From VRUE01 sp963702705 (GTDB lineage Bacteria; Actinomycetota; Thermoleophilia; Solirubrobacterales; 70-9): a DNA stretch of 64,000 bases. Below, in pieces: positions 26,571 through 35,430 of the stretch. A model generated the notes under the pieces. That model was not told the DNA's origin, did not search any database, and saw only the letters and a program-made list of their open reading frames with translations. The stretch is from positions 372,001 through 436,000 of the forward strand of contig CAVPDR010000002.1 in the NCBI GenBank assembly GCA_963702705.1, given 5' to 3'. Numbering within the stretch: the first letter of the stretch is position 1; each line of letters starts with the position of its first letter. A program made the position numbers and the translations under genes.

Positions 26571-26675
26571 TCGGTAGGGACGATAACCGGCGCATATCTG
26601 CGTCCTCGCTCGCTCACGTGCAAAGCACGCTTCGCTCACTGCGTCCTTGATCTGCTTGGTTCTTGTCCCTACCGA
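26571..26675. repeat. Intergenic repeat family C, copy 2, with 11-bp inverted arms
   Basis: Perfect 11-bp arms (26571-26581, TCGGTAGGGAC, and 26665-26675) bracket a core of about 80 bp containing GGCGCATATCTGCGTCCTC and CTGCGTCCTTGATCTGCTT. These match the copy at 21610-21690, while the arms differ; here the right arm includes the leuS stop codon. The centre has an ACGTGC/GCACGC hairpin. Confidence 0.82.
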
Positions 26676-29179
26676 ACGACGAGATTTACCAACTTGCCTG
26701 GCACGACAACCTCCTTGACCACCTCTTTGCCATCGAGGAAGCGAGTTACCTTCTCGCTGGCACGGGCAAGACTCAGGAGCTCCTCGCGCGGAGCGTCGGC
26801 TGCGGCCTCGATCCGGTCGCGCAGCTTGCCGTTGACCTGGACGACGAGAGTCACCGTGTCGGCGCTCAACAGCTCGGGATCAGCATCTGGCCAGGGCTGC
26901 TCCCAGACGCGACCGCCCTTCAGCCGCTCCCAGATCTCGGCGCTGAGATGGGGCGCGAAAGGGGAGATCAGGGAGGCTGCAGTCGCGGTGGCGAAGCGCA
27001 CCGCCGCGGTGCCCTCGGGCGTCACGTAGAGGCCGTCCTTGAGCCGATAGGCATCGTTGACCAGCTCCATCACGGCGGCGATCACCGTGTTGAACTGGAA
27101 GTCGCGCTGGAAGTCGCGGGTCGCCTTGTCGATCGCCCAGTGGGCCTTGACCAGGAGGGCGCGGGCGTCGCCCCCGGCGGCGCCGGGATCGAGCTCGGCG
27201 GCCGGCCTGGGCTCGACCTCCTCGCAGAGCCGCCAGAGCCGCGAGAGGAAGCGATTGACGCCCTCCACCCCCTCGTCGGCCCAGTCGGCGTCGCGCTCCG
27301 GCGGTCCCATGAAGCAAATGTAGGTACGGGCGGTGTCGGCGCCGTAGCGCTCGACGTACTCGGCGGGACTGACCGTGTTGCCCCGCGACTTCGACATCTT
27401 CGCCCCGTCGCGGGTGATCATCCCCTGGGCGAAGAGGTTGGCGAAGGGCTCCTGCACGCCGAGCACGCCGACGTCAGCCAGCGCCTTGGCGAAGAAGCGC
27501 GCGTACATCAGGTGCAGGATCGCGTGCTCAACGCCGCCGATGTACTGATCGACCGGCAGCCAGTGATCGGCGGCCTCACGGTCCCAGGCCGCGCTCTCAT
27601 TGCGCGGGTCCAGGTAACGAATGAAGTACCAGGAGGAATCGACGAAGGTGTCCATCGTGTCGGTCTCGCGGCGAGCCGGGCCACCGCAGCGGGGACACTC
27701 GGTCGCGACCCAGTCCTCGGCCGCGGCCAGCGGGCTCTTGCCCTGCGGCGCGTAGTCGTCGACCTCCGGCAGCTCGACCGGCAGCTGCTCGTCGGGGACG
27801 GGGACGATCGCCGGCGAACCATCCTCGCCGCCGCAATTGGCGCAGTAGACGACCGGAATCGGCGCCCCCCAGTAGCGCTGGCGCGAGACCAGCCAGTCGC
27901 GCAGGCGATAGTTGACTGAAGTCTTGCCGCGACCCTCCTCGCCGAGCCAGGCGACGATCTCCGTATAGGCCTCGCGGTTGCCCTTTCCGTCGAAGCGACC
28001 GGAGCCGGTCATCGGTCCGTCGCCCGGGTAGGGCAGACCCTCGTCGTCGCGGGCGCTCTCGGGGTCGCTGCCCTCGATCACGCGGCGGACCGGCAGCTCG
28101 AAACGCTTGGCGAACTCGTAGTCGCGCTCGTCGTGGCCGGGGACCGCCATGATCGCGCCGGTGCCGTACTCCATCAGCACGTAGTCGGCGACGAACATCG
28201 GGATCTCTTCGCCGTTGACCGGGTTGACGACGCTGCGCCCGAGCGGCACGCCGGTCTTCTCGCGGTCCTCCGCCCCGCGTTCCTCGGCCGACTCGCGGGC
28301 GGCATTGGCGACGTACCCACGGACCGCCTCCTCGGCCGGGGTCCCGGCGACCAAGCGCTCCAGCTCCGGGTGCTCGGGGGCGAGGACGAAGAAGGTGGCG
28401 CCGAAGAGTGTGTCGGGCCGGGTCGTGAAGACCGGGAAGTCGATGCCCAGCTCCTCGCAGCGGAAGACAACCTCGGCGCCCTCGGAGCGGCCGATCCAGT
28501 TGCGCTGCATCGTGATCACGTGCTCGGGCCAGGACTCGAGCCGCTCGAAGTCGGCGAGCAGGCGCTCGGCGTAGTCGGTGATCTTGAAGAACCACTGCTT
28601 GAGCTTGCGCTGGACGACCTCGGTTCCGCAGCGCTCGCAGCGGCCGTCGACGACCTGCTCGTTGGCGAGCACGGTGGCGTCCTTTGGGCACCACTGAACC
28701 GGCGCTTCGGTGCGGTAGGCAAGGCCCTGCTCGAAGAGCCGCAGGAAGATCCACTGGGTCCAGCGGTAGTACTCGGGCGTGTGGGTCGCCAGCTCGCGTG
28801 ACCAGTCGATCGAGATGCCCCACTCGCGGAACTGGCGCTGGAAGGACTCAATCGAGCGCTCGGTCGCCGCCCGCGGCGGCTCGCCGGTCTTGATCGCGTT
28901 GTTCTCGGCCGGCAGCCCAAAGGAGTCGTAGCCCATCGGGTGGATCACCTCGAAGCCGTGGCGGCGGCGGAAGTGGGCGATCGCATCGCCGACCGCGTAA
29001 GTCTTCAGGTGGCCGACGTGCGGTTCGCCCGAGGGGTAGGGCAGCATCTCCAACACGTAGGACTTCGGCTTGGAGCCGTCGTAGCCAGGCTGCCCCGGGT
29101 TGGCGACCTCCCAGGTCTTCTCCTCGGCCCAGACCTGCTGCCACTTCGCCTCGATCGACTTGGGGTCGTAGCCGCTCAT
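26669..29179 (-). CDS. leuS: Leucyl-tRNA synthetase
   Basis: An 836-residue class I synthetase. The HIGH-type motif is PSGEPHVGHLKTYAVGD and the KMSKS loop is GAKMSKSRGNTVSP. The editing insertion (TTRPDTLFGATFFVLAPEHP) and zinc-ribbon cysteines (CERCGTE, CANCGGEDG, CPRCGGPA) are present. Length and layout match bacterial LeuRS. It is followed by the cupin gene. Confidence 0.97.
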   Translation of the reverse strand: MSGYDPKSIEAKWQQVWAEEKTWEVANPGQPGYDGSKPKSYVLEMLPYPSGEPHVGHLKTYAVGDAIAHFRRRHGFEVIHPMGYDSFGLPAENNAIKTGEPPRAATERSIESFQRQFREWGISIDWSRELATHTPEYYRWTQWIFLRLFEQGLAYRTEAPVQWCPKDATVLANEQVVDGRCERCGTEVVQRKLKQWFFKITDYAERLLADFERLESWPEHVITMQRNWIGRSEGAEVVFRCEELGIDFPVFTTRPDTLFGATFFVLAPEHPELERLVAGTPAEEAVRGYVANAARESAEERGAEDREKTGVPLGRSVVNPVNGEEIPMFVADYVLMEYGTGAIMAVPGHDERDYEFAKRFELPVRRVIEGSDPESARDDEGLPYPGDGPMTGSGRFDGKGNREAYTEIVAWLGEEGRGKTSVNYRLRDWLVSRQRYWGAPIPVVYCANCGGEDGSPAIVPVPDEQLPVELPEVDDYAPQGKSPLAAAEDWVATECPRCGGPARRETDTMDTFVDSSWYFIRYLDPRNESAAWDREAADHWLPVDQYIGGVEHAILHLMYARFFAKALADVGVLGVQEPFANLFAQGMITRDGAKMSKSRGNTVSPAEYVERYGADTARTYICFMGPPERDADWADEGVEGVNRFLSRLWRLCEEVEPRPAAELDPGAAGGDARALLVKAHWAIDKATRDFQRDFQFNTVIAAVMELVNDAYRLKDGLYVTPEGTAAVRFATATAASLISPFAPHLSAEIWERLKGGRVWEQPWPDADPELLSADTVTLVVQVNGKLRDRIEAAADAPREELLSLARASEKVTRFLDGKEVVKEVVVPGKLVNLVVR

Positions 29180-29194
29180 AGAGCGGCGATCTTG

Positions 29195-29902
29195 TCAGAC
29201 GACCGGCGAGAGGGCTTCGAGGACGTGCGGCCAGATGTAGACCTCGATTGTCGCTGCAACCACGAGGCAGGGGATCGCGATCAGGACGGTGACGAAGGTC
29301 GCGGCGAGCAGCTGGTTCCACTCGCCGCGGCGACTGGCGATCAGCCAGGCGGCAAGTGGCAGGAAGAGGGCGGTCAGCTCGAGCAGCGCGTGCGGCAGCA
29401 CGCTGAGCAGCAGGGTCGCGATCGAGATGTGCAGCTGGAAGGCGATCGTCGAGCCCTGGAAGCCGAGGTAGAGAGCCTGGGTGGAGAGCGAGAAGAGGGT
29501 GACGGCGCAGACGAAGAGGATCGCCAGCTCCCCCGCCTTGACGTGGATCCAGCGGGAGAGGCCACCGCGCTGGGCGGCCGCGATCGGCATCGAGGCGCCG
29601 GCGATGAAGCCGGCGACGCAGGCGGTCGCGTGCAGGGCCAGGACCAACGAGTTGCGCCAGAGGATCGGCAGCAGGTCGCCCGGCTCCGACGGTTCGGTCA
29701 GGCCGGGAAGGTGGATCGGCGTGATGTCGGGGGTGAGCATTCCGGCCACGACCCAGACCGCCGCCAGGAGCGCCAGCGCGATCGCCAGGCTGAGTCCCAC
29801 CCAGCCACGCAGAACGGTCCAGCGCCGCCCGCTCCAGGCCTCCAGCGCCAACCGCGTATCCCGCATCCCGTGCGAAAAGACGTGCGAGTTGGCCGTGTTC
29901 AT
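29195..29902 (-). CDS. SpoIIM-like (stage II sporulation protein M) membrane protein
   Basis: A 235-residue protein with about five membrane segments beginning at residue 35. The HATACVAGFIAGASMPIAAA region and the later LPHALLELTALFLPLAAWLI segment (conserved His-x4-Glu) are characteristic of the DUF95/SpoIIM family. In sporulating Firmicutes, SpoIIM works in engulfment; in actinobacteria the role is unknown. It is the last core gene before the mobile element. Confidence 0.8.
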   Translation of the reverse strand: MNTANSHVFSHGMRDTRLALEAWSGRRWTVLRGWVGLSLAIALALLAAVWVVAGMLTPDITPIHLPGLTEPSEPGDLLPILWRNSLVLALHATACVAGFIAGASMPIAAAQRGGLSRWIHVKAGELAILFVCAVTLFSLSTQALYLGFQGSTIAFQLHISIATLLLSVLPHALLELTALFLPLAAWLIASRRGEWNQLLAATFVTVLIAIPCLVVAATIEVYIWPHVLEALSPVV

Positions 29903-29939
29903 CGCTACCCCATCGGCAACTTCGCGCGCCGATCTGAGC

Positions 29940-29948
29940 AGTGGAGCT
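29940..29948 (+). other. Candidate left attachment site (attL core)
   Basis: AGTGGAGCT here repeats directly at 45155-45163, where it covers the tRNA-Ala acceptor 3' strand. Joining the two ends would let the recombinase frame continue into VELAGQLSNPAFIAKMRSLL and stop at 30010-30012, replacing the tRNA-derived tail. Nine bases alone could be chance; the position and the continuous frame raise the odds. Confidence 0.5.
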
Positions 29949-30065
29949 AGCCGGACAACTCTCGAACCCGGCCTTCATAGCCAAGATGCGTTCCCTGCTG
30001 TCCGATTCCTAACCCGCTGGCGAACAACGCCGTAAGTAGCGAGATACCCGAGCGGTACGTCCCGG

Positions 30066-32138
30066 TCAATCGTCTTCGTCGTTTCCCCCGAGATCGTTAG
30101 GCCGCCATCCCTCAACGTATTTGTTGACCAGTGCACTGAAATCCCCATCCATCTCGATATCCGAGGCTTTCAGTTTTTCGATGCGAGCGAGCAGAGTCGC
30201 CTCATCGCCATACAGCTCGACGAGAGGCGCCCATGCCAAACGGGGGGATCGACGTACCGCGCGCGTGCCCATCGTCTGACTCTTTGTCTCTGAGCGGGCG
30301 CTTTGGAGGAGGGCAAACGTGACGGCGGGGTCGGTCGGAATCTCAAGACCAGGCTCGTCCGGGGCTGCGTCTTGCCGTGCCCAAATCAAGATCCTCGCAA
30401 GGTTGTCCTCCTTAACTAGATCCTCGGCCAACGCTGCGCGAACCTCCCCGCGCCACTCGGCCTCCAGCGTCCGGGCGGCCTCTTCGGAAACAAGCTTGTG
30501 GCCGGCGCCCTCCCGATAGCCAACATCGGAGATCACCTCCCATTTTGCCGACAAGGTGTCGATCTCGGGGAGGATTTCCCGAACTGCCTTCTCGATTGAA
30601 TCCGGGTCTGGCAATGACCTGAGCAAGCGAAGGGTGACCCGGCCAACCGTGATCGTGGCATCAAAGCCGAACATGCCTCGCGGTTTTTCGGGTAGCCCAG
30701 GAGCCACGTTCCAAAGCACAATCGCCGTTGGGACCACCTGCTCAGGCCGATAGTCATTTTCGTAGGCCTCTAGGGCGCTGATGACGTCCTCGCGCCGCTC
30801 TGGCTCCAGTGCCTCGAAGAACTCTTCCAGGGCGGAGCGGTCGGCCATCAAATCCCAAGCCCGCTCGGCGTCGTAGAAGTTGCTGAGCTGCTCTCCAGCA
30901 ACCCGCTCCAAGTAGAGCCGCAGAATTGACTCATGCGCGATGCGTCGGTCGCGCAAGTAAGTCTTCGCCCATTCTGGGCCGTAGTGGGTTCTGCCGATGT
31001 GTCGCTCGCCGAACGGGAATAGGCGCTCGATAAGGGCCCGCACAACGTCGCCACGCTCACCCCCAGCCTCCAACAGGGCTTCGATCTGCTCCTTCAAAGG
31101 AGCCTCCTCCCCTCTGCCGCCCATCCCAAGCATTCCCGAGGGCGTACAGAGGCCATCTATTGAAAGCTGGAGCCGAGCGAACACGTCAGGCAAGAAGACG
31201 CGAAGTGCCTCTAGCGCGAGCAGGTCTGCAAGCGCGACCTGTCCCTTCAAAGCATCCGCCGTCCCGCCGACTGCCGCCGCATATCGGCGAACGTCCCTCA
31301 TGTTGCGGATCAGCGGCCGTATGACCTCCATGAAGACGTCCGGCCAAACCTCCTCATCCAATTCAACCGAGTCTCCGAGTGCCTGATCGAGTGCGGCGAA
31401 AATCTGCCGATTGAGAACTTGGTCGGGAATGACGGGAAGGTCAATGGCGACCTGAAGAATCTTCTCAAGGTAGTCCCGACCGGGCACTCCGTCTTCACCA
31501 AGGGCCTGCTCGATTCGCACTCTGTCGAAGGCAAGGACATAGACGATGTTCGGAAAGCTCGCGGTGAGGCGAACCAGCTTGAAAACGTCTCGAATCTCCG
31601 CAGTCGAAAGGCGATCGATGTCATCAAGCACTACAACGATGGGGCGCTCCAACCCCCGCAGCGCCTCGGTGAGCTTTTCTCGCCTTCCCTGGGTTCCCTC
31701 GCGGCGGCGGCTGAGGTACTTGCCCAAGATCTTTGCGGTTCCGCGACCACGCTCAATCCAGGGTCCGACCACCGGCAGCCAGCCGAGTCCGGCGAAGGCC
31801 TCTCCGTAGTCGGCAAGATCGTTCCCGATCTCTTGGAGGCCGGGACGCAGCTTTAGCTGGGACGAAAGCTCGACGAAGAATGACTCAACAAGTTGCTCGG
31901 CCCCACTGAACATCCAGGGGTTGAAGTCCAAGACCGTCGCGCCTACGGAAGCAAAATCAGCCCGCGCCAGATTCACAAACGAGGTCTTGCCCGATCCCCA
32001 CGGCCCGAGAACCCCGACAACCACGCCGGAGGAGGCATCGAGCGCAAGAACTTGTTGCGCGAACGACGCCGCAGCCGGTGCGCGGCCGAGGGCATCGTCG
32101 CTGACTTGCACAATCGGGTTGTCTCCGGGAACGCTCAT
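30066..32138 (-). CDS. KAP-family P-loop NTPase
   Basis: A 690-residue protein. The Walker A motif is VLGPWGSGKTSFVNLA, the KAP-typical DFNPWMFSGAEQL follows, and Walker B is IVVVLDDIDRLS. KAP NTPases include phage-exclusion proteins and membrane-associated signalling ATPases. Here the usual membrane insertions are reduced to one weak hydrophobic stretch (GLGWLPVVGPWIERG). The C-terminal half has no recognised domain. The ATG at 32136-32138 is preferred over a TTG six codons upstream. Base composition is visibly lower in G+C than the core, a sign of transfer. It may be defence cargo together with the upstream gene. Confidence 0.85.
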   Translation of the reverse strand: MSVPGDNPIVQVSDDALGRAPAAASFAQQVLALDASSGVVVGVLGPWGSGKTSFVNLARADFASVGATVLDFNPWMFSGAEQLVESFFVELSSQLKLRPGLQEIGNDLADYGEAFAGLGWLPVVGPWIERGRGTAKILGKYLSRRREGTQGRREKLTEALRGLERPIVVVLDDIDRLSTAEIRDVFKLVRLTASFPNIVYVLAFDRVRIEQALGEDGVPGRDYLEKILQVAIDLPVIPDQVLNRQIFAALDQALGDSVELDEEVWPDVFMEVIRPLIRNMRDVRRYAAAVGGTADALKGQVALADLLALEALRVFLPDVFARLQLSIDGLCTPSGMLGMGGRGEEAPLKEQIEALLEAGGERGDVVRALIERLFPFGERHIGRTHYGPEWAKTYLRDRRIAHESILRLYLERVAGEQLSNFYDAERAWDLMADRSALEEFFEALEPERREDVISALEAYENDYRPEQVVPTAIVLWNVAPGLPEKPRGMFGFDATITVGRVTLRLLRSLPDPDSIEKAVREILPEIDTLSAKWEVISDVGYREGAGHKLVSEEAARTLEAEWRGEVRAALAEDLVKEDNLARILIWARQDAAPDEPGLEIPTDPAVTFALLQSARSETKSQTMGTRAVRRSPRLAWAPLVELYGDEATLLARIEKLKASDIEMDGDFSALVNKYVEGWRPNDLGGNDEDD

Positions 32139-32252
32139 GTATCTATTTTCTACCAACTGGGGTCAGCCTCCAAGGCGTTCGCCTCTCTTGATCCGAGCGC
32201 GATCCCGCTGGCACATCATTTCGGGCTTTCCAGAATCGAATGACCGAAAGGG

Positions 32253-32738
32253 TCACGTTCGACTACAGGCCGAAAGGGCGTCCTTGATCGCGCAATAGAG
32301 GCCTTCCGCAGCAGCCAGGGCATCGTCGGCGTTCAAAGAACTACCAAGCCATTCAAATTTCGTGCTGCCAACGCTGCCCACCTGTAGTGCTCGTCGGCTC
32401 ACGCTGCGATCTCGCCCCTTTTCAATTGCGTACTCGTCGATGTGCTCTCCGACATTCCGCATCTTCTGAAGACCGGGCAATGCCTCATCGAACTTGCTGA
32501 TCGCGCTCTCGATCATGGTCCGGCTCGCTTCGGGCTGTGCAGCAAGGACCCCGGCCAAGCGAAGCCGACGCAAGCTAATAACGAGGAACTGAAAGTCAGC
32601 CCACCGACGAAATATGAACGCCTGATCCTCTGGCTCGTCTGATTGAAGCCTCCGACGCTGGAGGGCAACCATGTGTATGGCTTCGTTCGCGAGGCTGTGC
32701 GCCCGTTCCATAGTTGCCGCATCCGAAGGCATGTCCAT
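32253..32738 (-). CDS. Hypothetical helical protein, possible HEPN nuclease
   Basis: A 161-residue, mostly helical protein with no certain family. The motif RNVGEH (in LQKMRNVGEHIDEYAIEKG) fits the HEPN ribonuclease pattern R-N-x3-H. The gene lies 114 bp upstream of the KAP NTPase on the same strand and shares its lower G+C composition. The function as an RNA-cutting effector controlled by the NTPase is inference; the alternative is a plain conserved hypothetical. Confidence 0.55.
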   Translation of the reverse strand: MDMPSDAATMERAHSLANEAIHMVALQRRRLQSDEPEDQAFIFRRWADFQFLVISLRRLRLAGVLAAQPEASRTMIESAISKFDEALPGLQKMRNVGEHIDEYAIEKGRDRSVSRRALQVGSVGSTKFEWLGSSLNADDALAAAEGLYCAIKDALSACSRT

Positions 32739-32850
32739 ACGCCAAGCCTACGTCGGGAGAACTGCTGCCGAAGCGACCCACTTCCTTCGCAACGGCGAGA
32801 GGCCGTCCTGCCGAACGGCCTCTACGGCACCCGCCCCTAAGTTCGCGCTG

Positions 32851-33126
32851 CTACTTCAAAACGGCTTTGGTGAAGTAGTAAAAGTGCTCGGTCGCCCCTC
32901 GTACTGGGCGTTCGCTGGCCTCTTCCACGATGCCGAATTTGACGAGGACCGTCATGTGGTACGAGATAGACGAGAGGCTCATCTTCTTTTTGGTGAAGAT
33001 CCCCTCAAGCTCGGTTGCGGACAGCGGCCGCTCGATCCACAGCATCGCTTCGATGATCCATAGCCGGGTTGGATGGACAGAGCGGGCAACGAGCGCCCCC
33101 CAGTCCAGAGCGTCGTCCCCGCTCAT
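32851..33126 (-). CDS. Winged-helix regulator, ArsR-like (small)
   Basis: A 91-residue protein. VHPTRLWIIEAMLWIERPLSATELEGIF and SLSSISYHMTVLVKFGIVEE form a winged helix typical of ArsR-like regulators. The end, RGATEHFYYFTKAVL, is shared with the larger regulator at 33436-34119. The ATG at 33124-33126 (MSGDDALDWGALVARS) was chosen; the frame upstream is Arg-rich and not protein-like. The target is unknown. Confidence 0.75.
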   Translation of the reverse strand: MSGDDALDWGALVARSVHPTRLWIIEAMLWIERPLSATELEGIFTKKKMSLSSISYHMTVLVKFGIVEEASERPVRGATEHFYYFTKAVLK

Positions 33127-33264
33127 GTCCGTCCATACCCCACAGGGCCAGGGTGCTGCCCCCGTAAACGCTCGGGCAGGCAAGCGCCGCCGCCGAGAGG
33201 GAGAGCCGACGACGGCGCGGTGCTGCCTTGAGGAAGTCTGTCCATATTTCATTGGAATTCACAC

Positions 33265-33306
33265 GCGCCCCGGACGGCGGCTGTTGGAGGCCGCTGTCCG
33301 GGGCGC
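33265..33306. terminator. Strong hairpin between two regulator genes
   Basis: 17-bp arms (33265-33281 and 33290-33306) pair with one mismatch around an 8-nt loop. It lies in the 309-bp gap between the two minus-strand regulator genes, downstream of 33436-34119, so it probably ends that transcript. There is no U-tract. I see nothing else in this gap. Confidence 0.6.
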
Positions 33307-33435
33307 AACCGGAGCCTCATTGACCGGAGCTGACGACCCCGGAGCGGGAGACTTTGTCCGATTTGAATGCTGGAGAGTTTCAGATCGGAACGCCGGATTC
33401 TTCCCCAATATTTCGGTGCGTGAGACCGTCGCTAC

Positions 33436-34119
33436 TTAGTCCACACTGAGCGTCGGGTAACCAACGCCCGGCCGGCCCTCTCGGCTGCGCCCAAAGCTCA
33501 TCAGGGCGACGATCTGCGTGCTGCTCGTCGGAAGTTCGGTGACCTTCTTCCCTTCGGCCTGGGCCTTCTCGCGAGCCTCAGCGATCCGGTTGATGTTGCG
33601 ACCTTTGATGACCTCGACCTTCTCGTACGTCTTTTCCATCAGGTCCCAGACTTCTTTTTCGCCTTGCTCGTCAACCGGTGCCCCCTGCCAGGTCAGCCAC
33701 GGCTCTTTGCTGCCCTCCATCTTCCCGAGGCGAAGGGCGGCTAGCGTCTCCGCCAGGACCGCTTGGACGATGAGGGCGGCGATTTCCCGGCGTTCGGGCG
33801 GCGTCATCGCCTGGTAGTCCTCGCTGCTGACGTAGGGCAGCGTCACCGCCTTGTAAAAGTGTTCGGTCGCGTTCCGCACTTTGTCCGTCCCGGCCGACTC
33901 GATGGAGCCGTCTTCAAACAGTTCGCGGATGTGATGGCTGACCCTGGGAAGCTTCTCGCCAAGGAACTCCGCGATTTCGCTCGGGCTGACCTTGCCGTCA
34001 TTCATCATCGAAAGCGCTTCGATCCTGATGCGGTGGCTCGTGGCGTAGAGGACCGCCTCATCGGTCGGCCGATATCGCTCGCTCGCTGGCTTGCGAGTTT
34101 CTTCGGCTGCGTTCTCCAA
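33436..34119 (-). CDS. Winged-helix regulator, ArsR-like (large)
   Basis: A 227-residue protein. The helix-turn-helix region (SHRIRIEALSMMNDGKVSPS and LPRVSHHIRELFEDGSIE) lies at about residues 28-75 and is followed by VRNATEHFYKAVTLP, the same motif as in the smaller regulator. The C-terminal 130 residues are helical and polar with a KAQAEGKK stretch, possibly an effector-binding or dimerisation domain. The target is unknown. Confidence 0.75.
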   Translation of the reverse strand: MENAAEETRKPASERYRPTDEAVLYATSHRIRIEALSMMNDGKVSPSEIAEFLGEKLPRVSHHIRELFEDGSIESAGTDKVRNATEHFYKAVTLPYVSSEDYQAMTPPERREIAALIVQAVLAETLAALRLGKMEGSKEPWLTWQGAPVDEQGEKEVWDLMEKTYEKVEVIKGRNINRIAEAREKAQAEGKKVTELPTSSTQIVALMSFGRSREGRPGVGYPTLSVD

Positions 34120-34244
34120 CGGGAATCCCCCTTCAGTCAGCGGTAGTCGGGCTACTCAGAAGCCGCTGAGCATAAGGAAGCTCGCTGACGCCTGCCTGCC
34201 CTAGGTAAATGGAACTAAGCACTTAGTCGATCCTTACTATTCGC

Positions 34245-34284
34245 CTCCCCGTCCCGGCGCCGAGCCGGGGCTGACGACGGGGAG
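34245..34284. other. Hairpin in a 302-bp intergenic region
   Basis: CTCCCCGTC at 34245-34253 pairs with GACGGGGAG at 34276-34284, with additional pairing inside (CCGGC/GCCGG). It directly precedes a strong ribosome-binding sequence, GGAGGGAGGT, and a very short reading frame. It could be a leader hairpin. The rest of 34120-34421 shows no gene. Confidence 0.5.
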
Positions 34285-34298
34285 GGAGGTGAGTACGC

Positions 34299-34358
34299 AT
34301 GACGATCAAGCCGGTCAGTCCGGTCGCGCCGCTTTTGCAAGTGTTCAAGCAGAAGTAG
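34299..34358 (+). CDS. Possible 19-residue leader peptide
   Basis: MTIKPVSPVAPLLQVFKQK is encoded after GGAGGGAGGT, an unusually strong ribosome-binding site for this window, at 9 bp spacing. No known peptide is recognised. It may be a small standalone peptide or a leader; it ends well before the secreted protein gene at 34762, and the XRE gene between them is on the other strand. Confidence 0.3.
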   Translation: MTIKPVSPVAPLLQVFKQK

Positions 34359-34421
34359 ACGCGGCACCTGGGCCGGTCCCGGTCGTTCGCATTAGGGCCG
34401 GGATCGGCCCGCTAGACCAGA

Positions 34422-34658
34422 TCAGGCTTGGTCGTGCAACCGCTCGGCGCGGGCCAGCAGCGTGGATGGCTGCGTCCCGAATCCGTCCGCGATCCGCCAG
34501 ATGGTCGTAAGCGTCGGCGTCTTGGCTGCGCGCTCCAGTCGGCCGAAATAGGCCCGGTCGATTCCGCAGGCAAGCGCCGCTGCTTCCTGGCTCAGGTTCC
34601 GCTCCTGGCGGAGGTCCCGGAGCGCATCGCCGAAGGCTTGAGAGCGCGAGCGTGGCAT
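34422..34658 (-). CDS. XRE-family helix-turn-helix protein
   Basis: A 78-residue regulator. The fold is clear from FGDALRDLRQERNLSQEAAA, CGIDRAYFGRLERAAKTPTL and IWRIADGFGTQPSTLL, giving a five-helix Cro/CI domain with no extra effector domain. It lies alone between regulatory regions and is a likely autoregulator within the element. Confidence 0.85.
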   Translation of the reverse strand: MPRSRSQAFGDALRDLRQERNLSQEAAALACGIDRAYFGRLERAAKTPTLTTIWRIADGFGTQPSTLLARAERLHDQA

Positions 34659-34761
34659 CGCGGCGGCAGCCTTTCTGGTTGCGGCTCATGGTTCCACGGT
34701 CTAAAGTACCCCGGCTTAAAGGACTCATGACGTACCAAGCTATCCAACGGGGAGGAACGAC

Positions 34762-35184
34762 GTGGCACGAGTGAGGACAGGGGTAGGCCGGTTCATGCCG
34801 ATCGCAGGGGTGATGCTGTTGGCCTTGGCGCTTGGCGGCAACGCCCAGGCCAAGCGGGCAACCGCGAGCTATCCGAGCCACGTCACCTTTTCGACCACGC
34901 CGACCGGAGGCGGGTACGAAGGCCGGGGTCAGCTCGCCTCGGTCAGGATCACGTCAGCTAAAGCGGCCTGCCGTCAAAACCGCCCCTTCACGCTCGATCT
35001 CGAAAGCATGGAGGGGCACGTCGAAGAGACGCACCTTTACCGCACCAACGCGGCCGGCACTTGGACGCTCGAAATCGTCGCGCTCCCCTCGGCACCGACT
35101 CGCGTCACTGTGACCGTCCCGCCAAAACGACTCGACGCGGCGCACCGCTGCCAGGGCACCAGCACGACCGTCCCGCTTTCGTGA
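34762..35184 (+). CDS. Secreted hypothetical protein
   Basis: A 140-residue protein with a signal peptide (MPIAGVMLLALALGGNAQA, cleavage near residue 30). The mature part is beta-rich with two cysteines (KAACRQNR and HRCQGTST) that could form a disulphide. The GTG start at 34762 follows GGGGAGGAACGAC, a good ribosome-binding site. No family is recognised. It may work at the cell surface with the membrane proteins encoded next to it on the opposite strand. Confidence 0.65.
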   Translation: MARVRTGVGRFMPIAGVMLLALALGGNAQAKRATASYPSHVTFSTTPTGGGYEGRGQLASVRITSAKAACRQNRPFTLDLESMEGHVEETHLYRTNAAGTWTLEIVALPSAPTRVTVTVPPKRLDAAHRCQGTSTTVPLS

Positions 35185-35205
35185 AGGCTCGCAGGCTGCG
35201 GGCCC

Positions 35206-35430
35206 TTAGCGTTTCGTCGCATCGCGCCAGATCATGCGGAAGAAAAGCGCAATGAGTAGAGCGCCCAGGACGAACAGCGCCTTTTCTTTGAACTGATACG
35301 CCGCCCCGTCTGCGCCGATGTTGTCCAAGGCCCACGCCGCGACGTAGAGAACGACAAATACCGCCGCCCCCTTTCCGGCCCAACTCAGCCATAGGAAGCG
35401 GACCCAAATCTGCCGCAGCACGTCAGCCAC
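35206..35430 (-). CDS. Small membrane protein, two helices
   Basis: A 74-residue protein with membrane segments at about residues 18-35 and 50-66. The start overlaps the stop of the next upstream gene by 8 bp, so the two are coupled. No family is recognised. It is the last gene of a three-gene cassette, 36612 to 35206. Confidence 0.6.
   Translation of the reverse strand: MADVLRQIWVRFLWLSWAGKGAAVFVVLYVAAWALDNIGADGAAYQFKEKALFVLGALLIALFFRMIWRDATKR

Noticed and set aside
34245..34284. The hairpin before the 19-residue frame as a transcription terminator of the large regulator
   Set aside because: It lies upstream, not downstream, of that minus-strand gene, and there is no U-tract on either strand.
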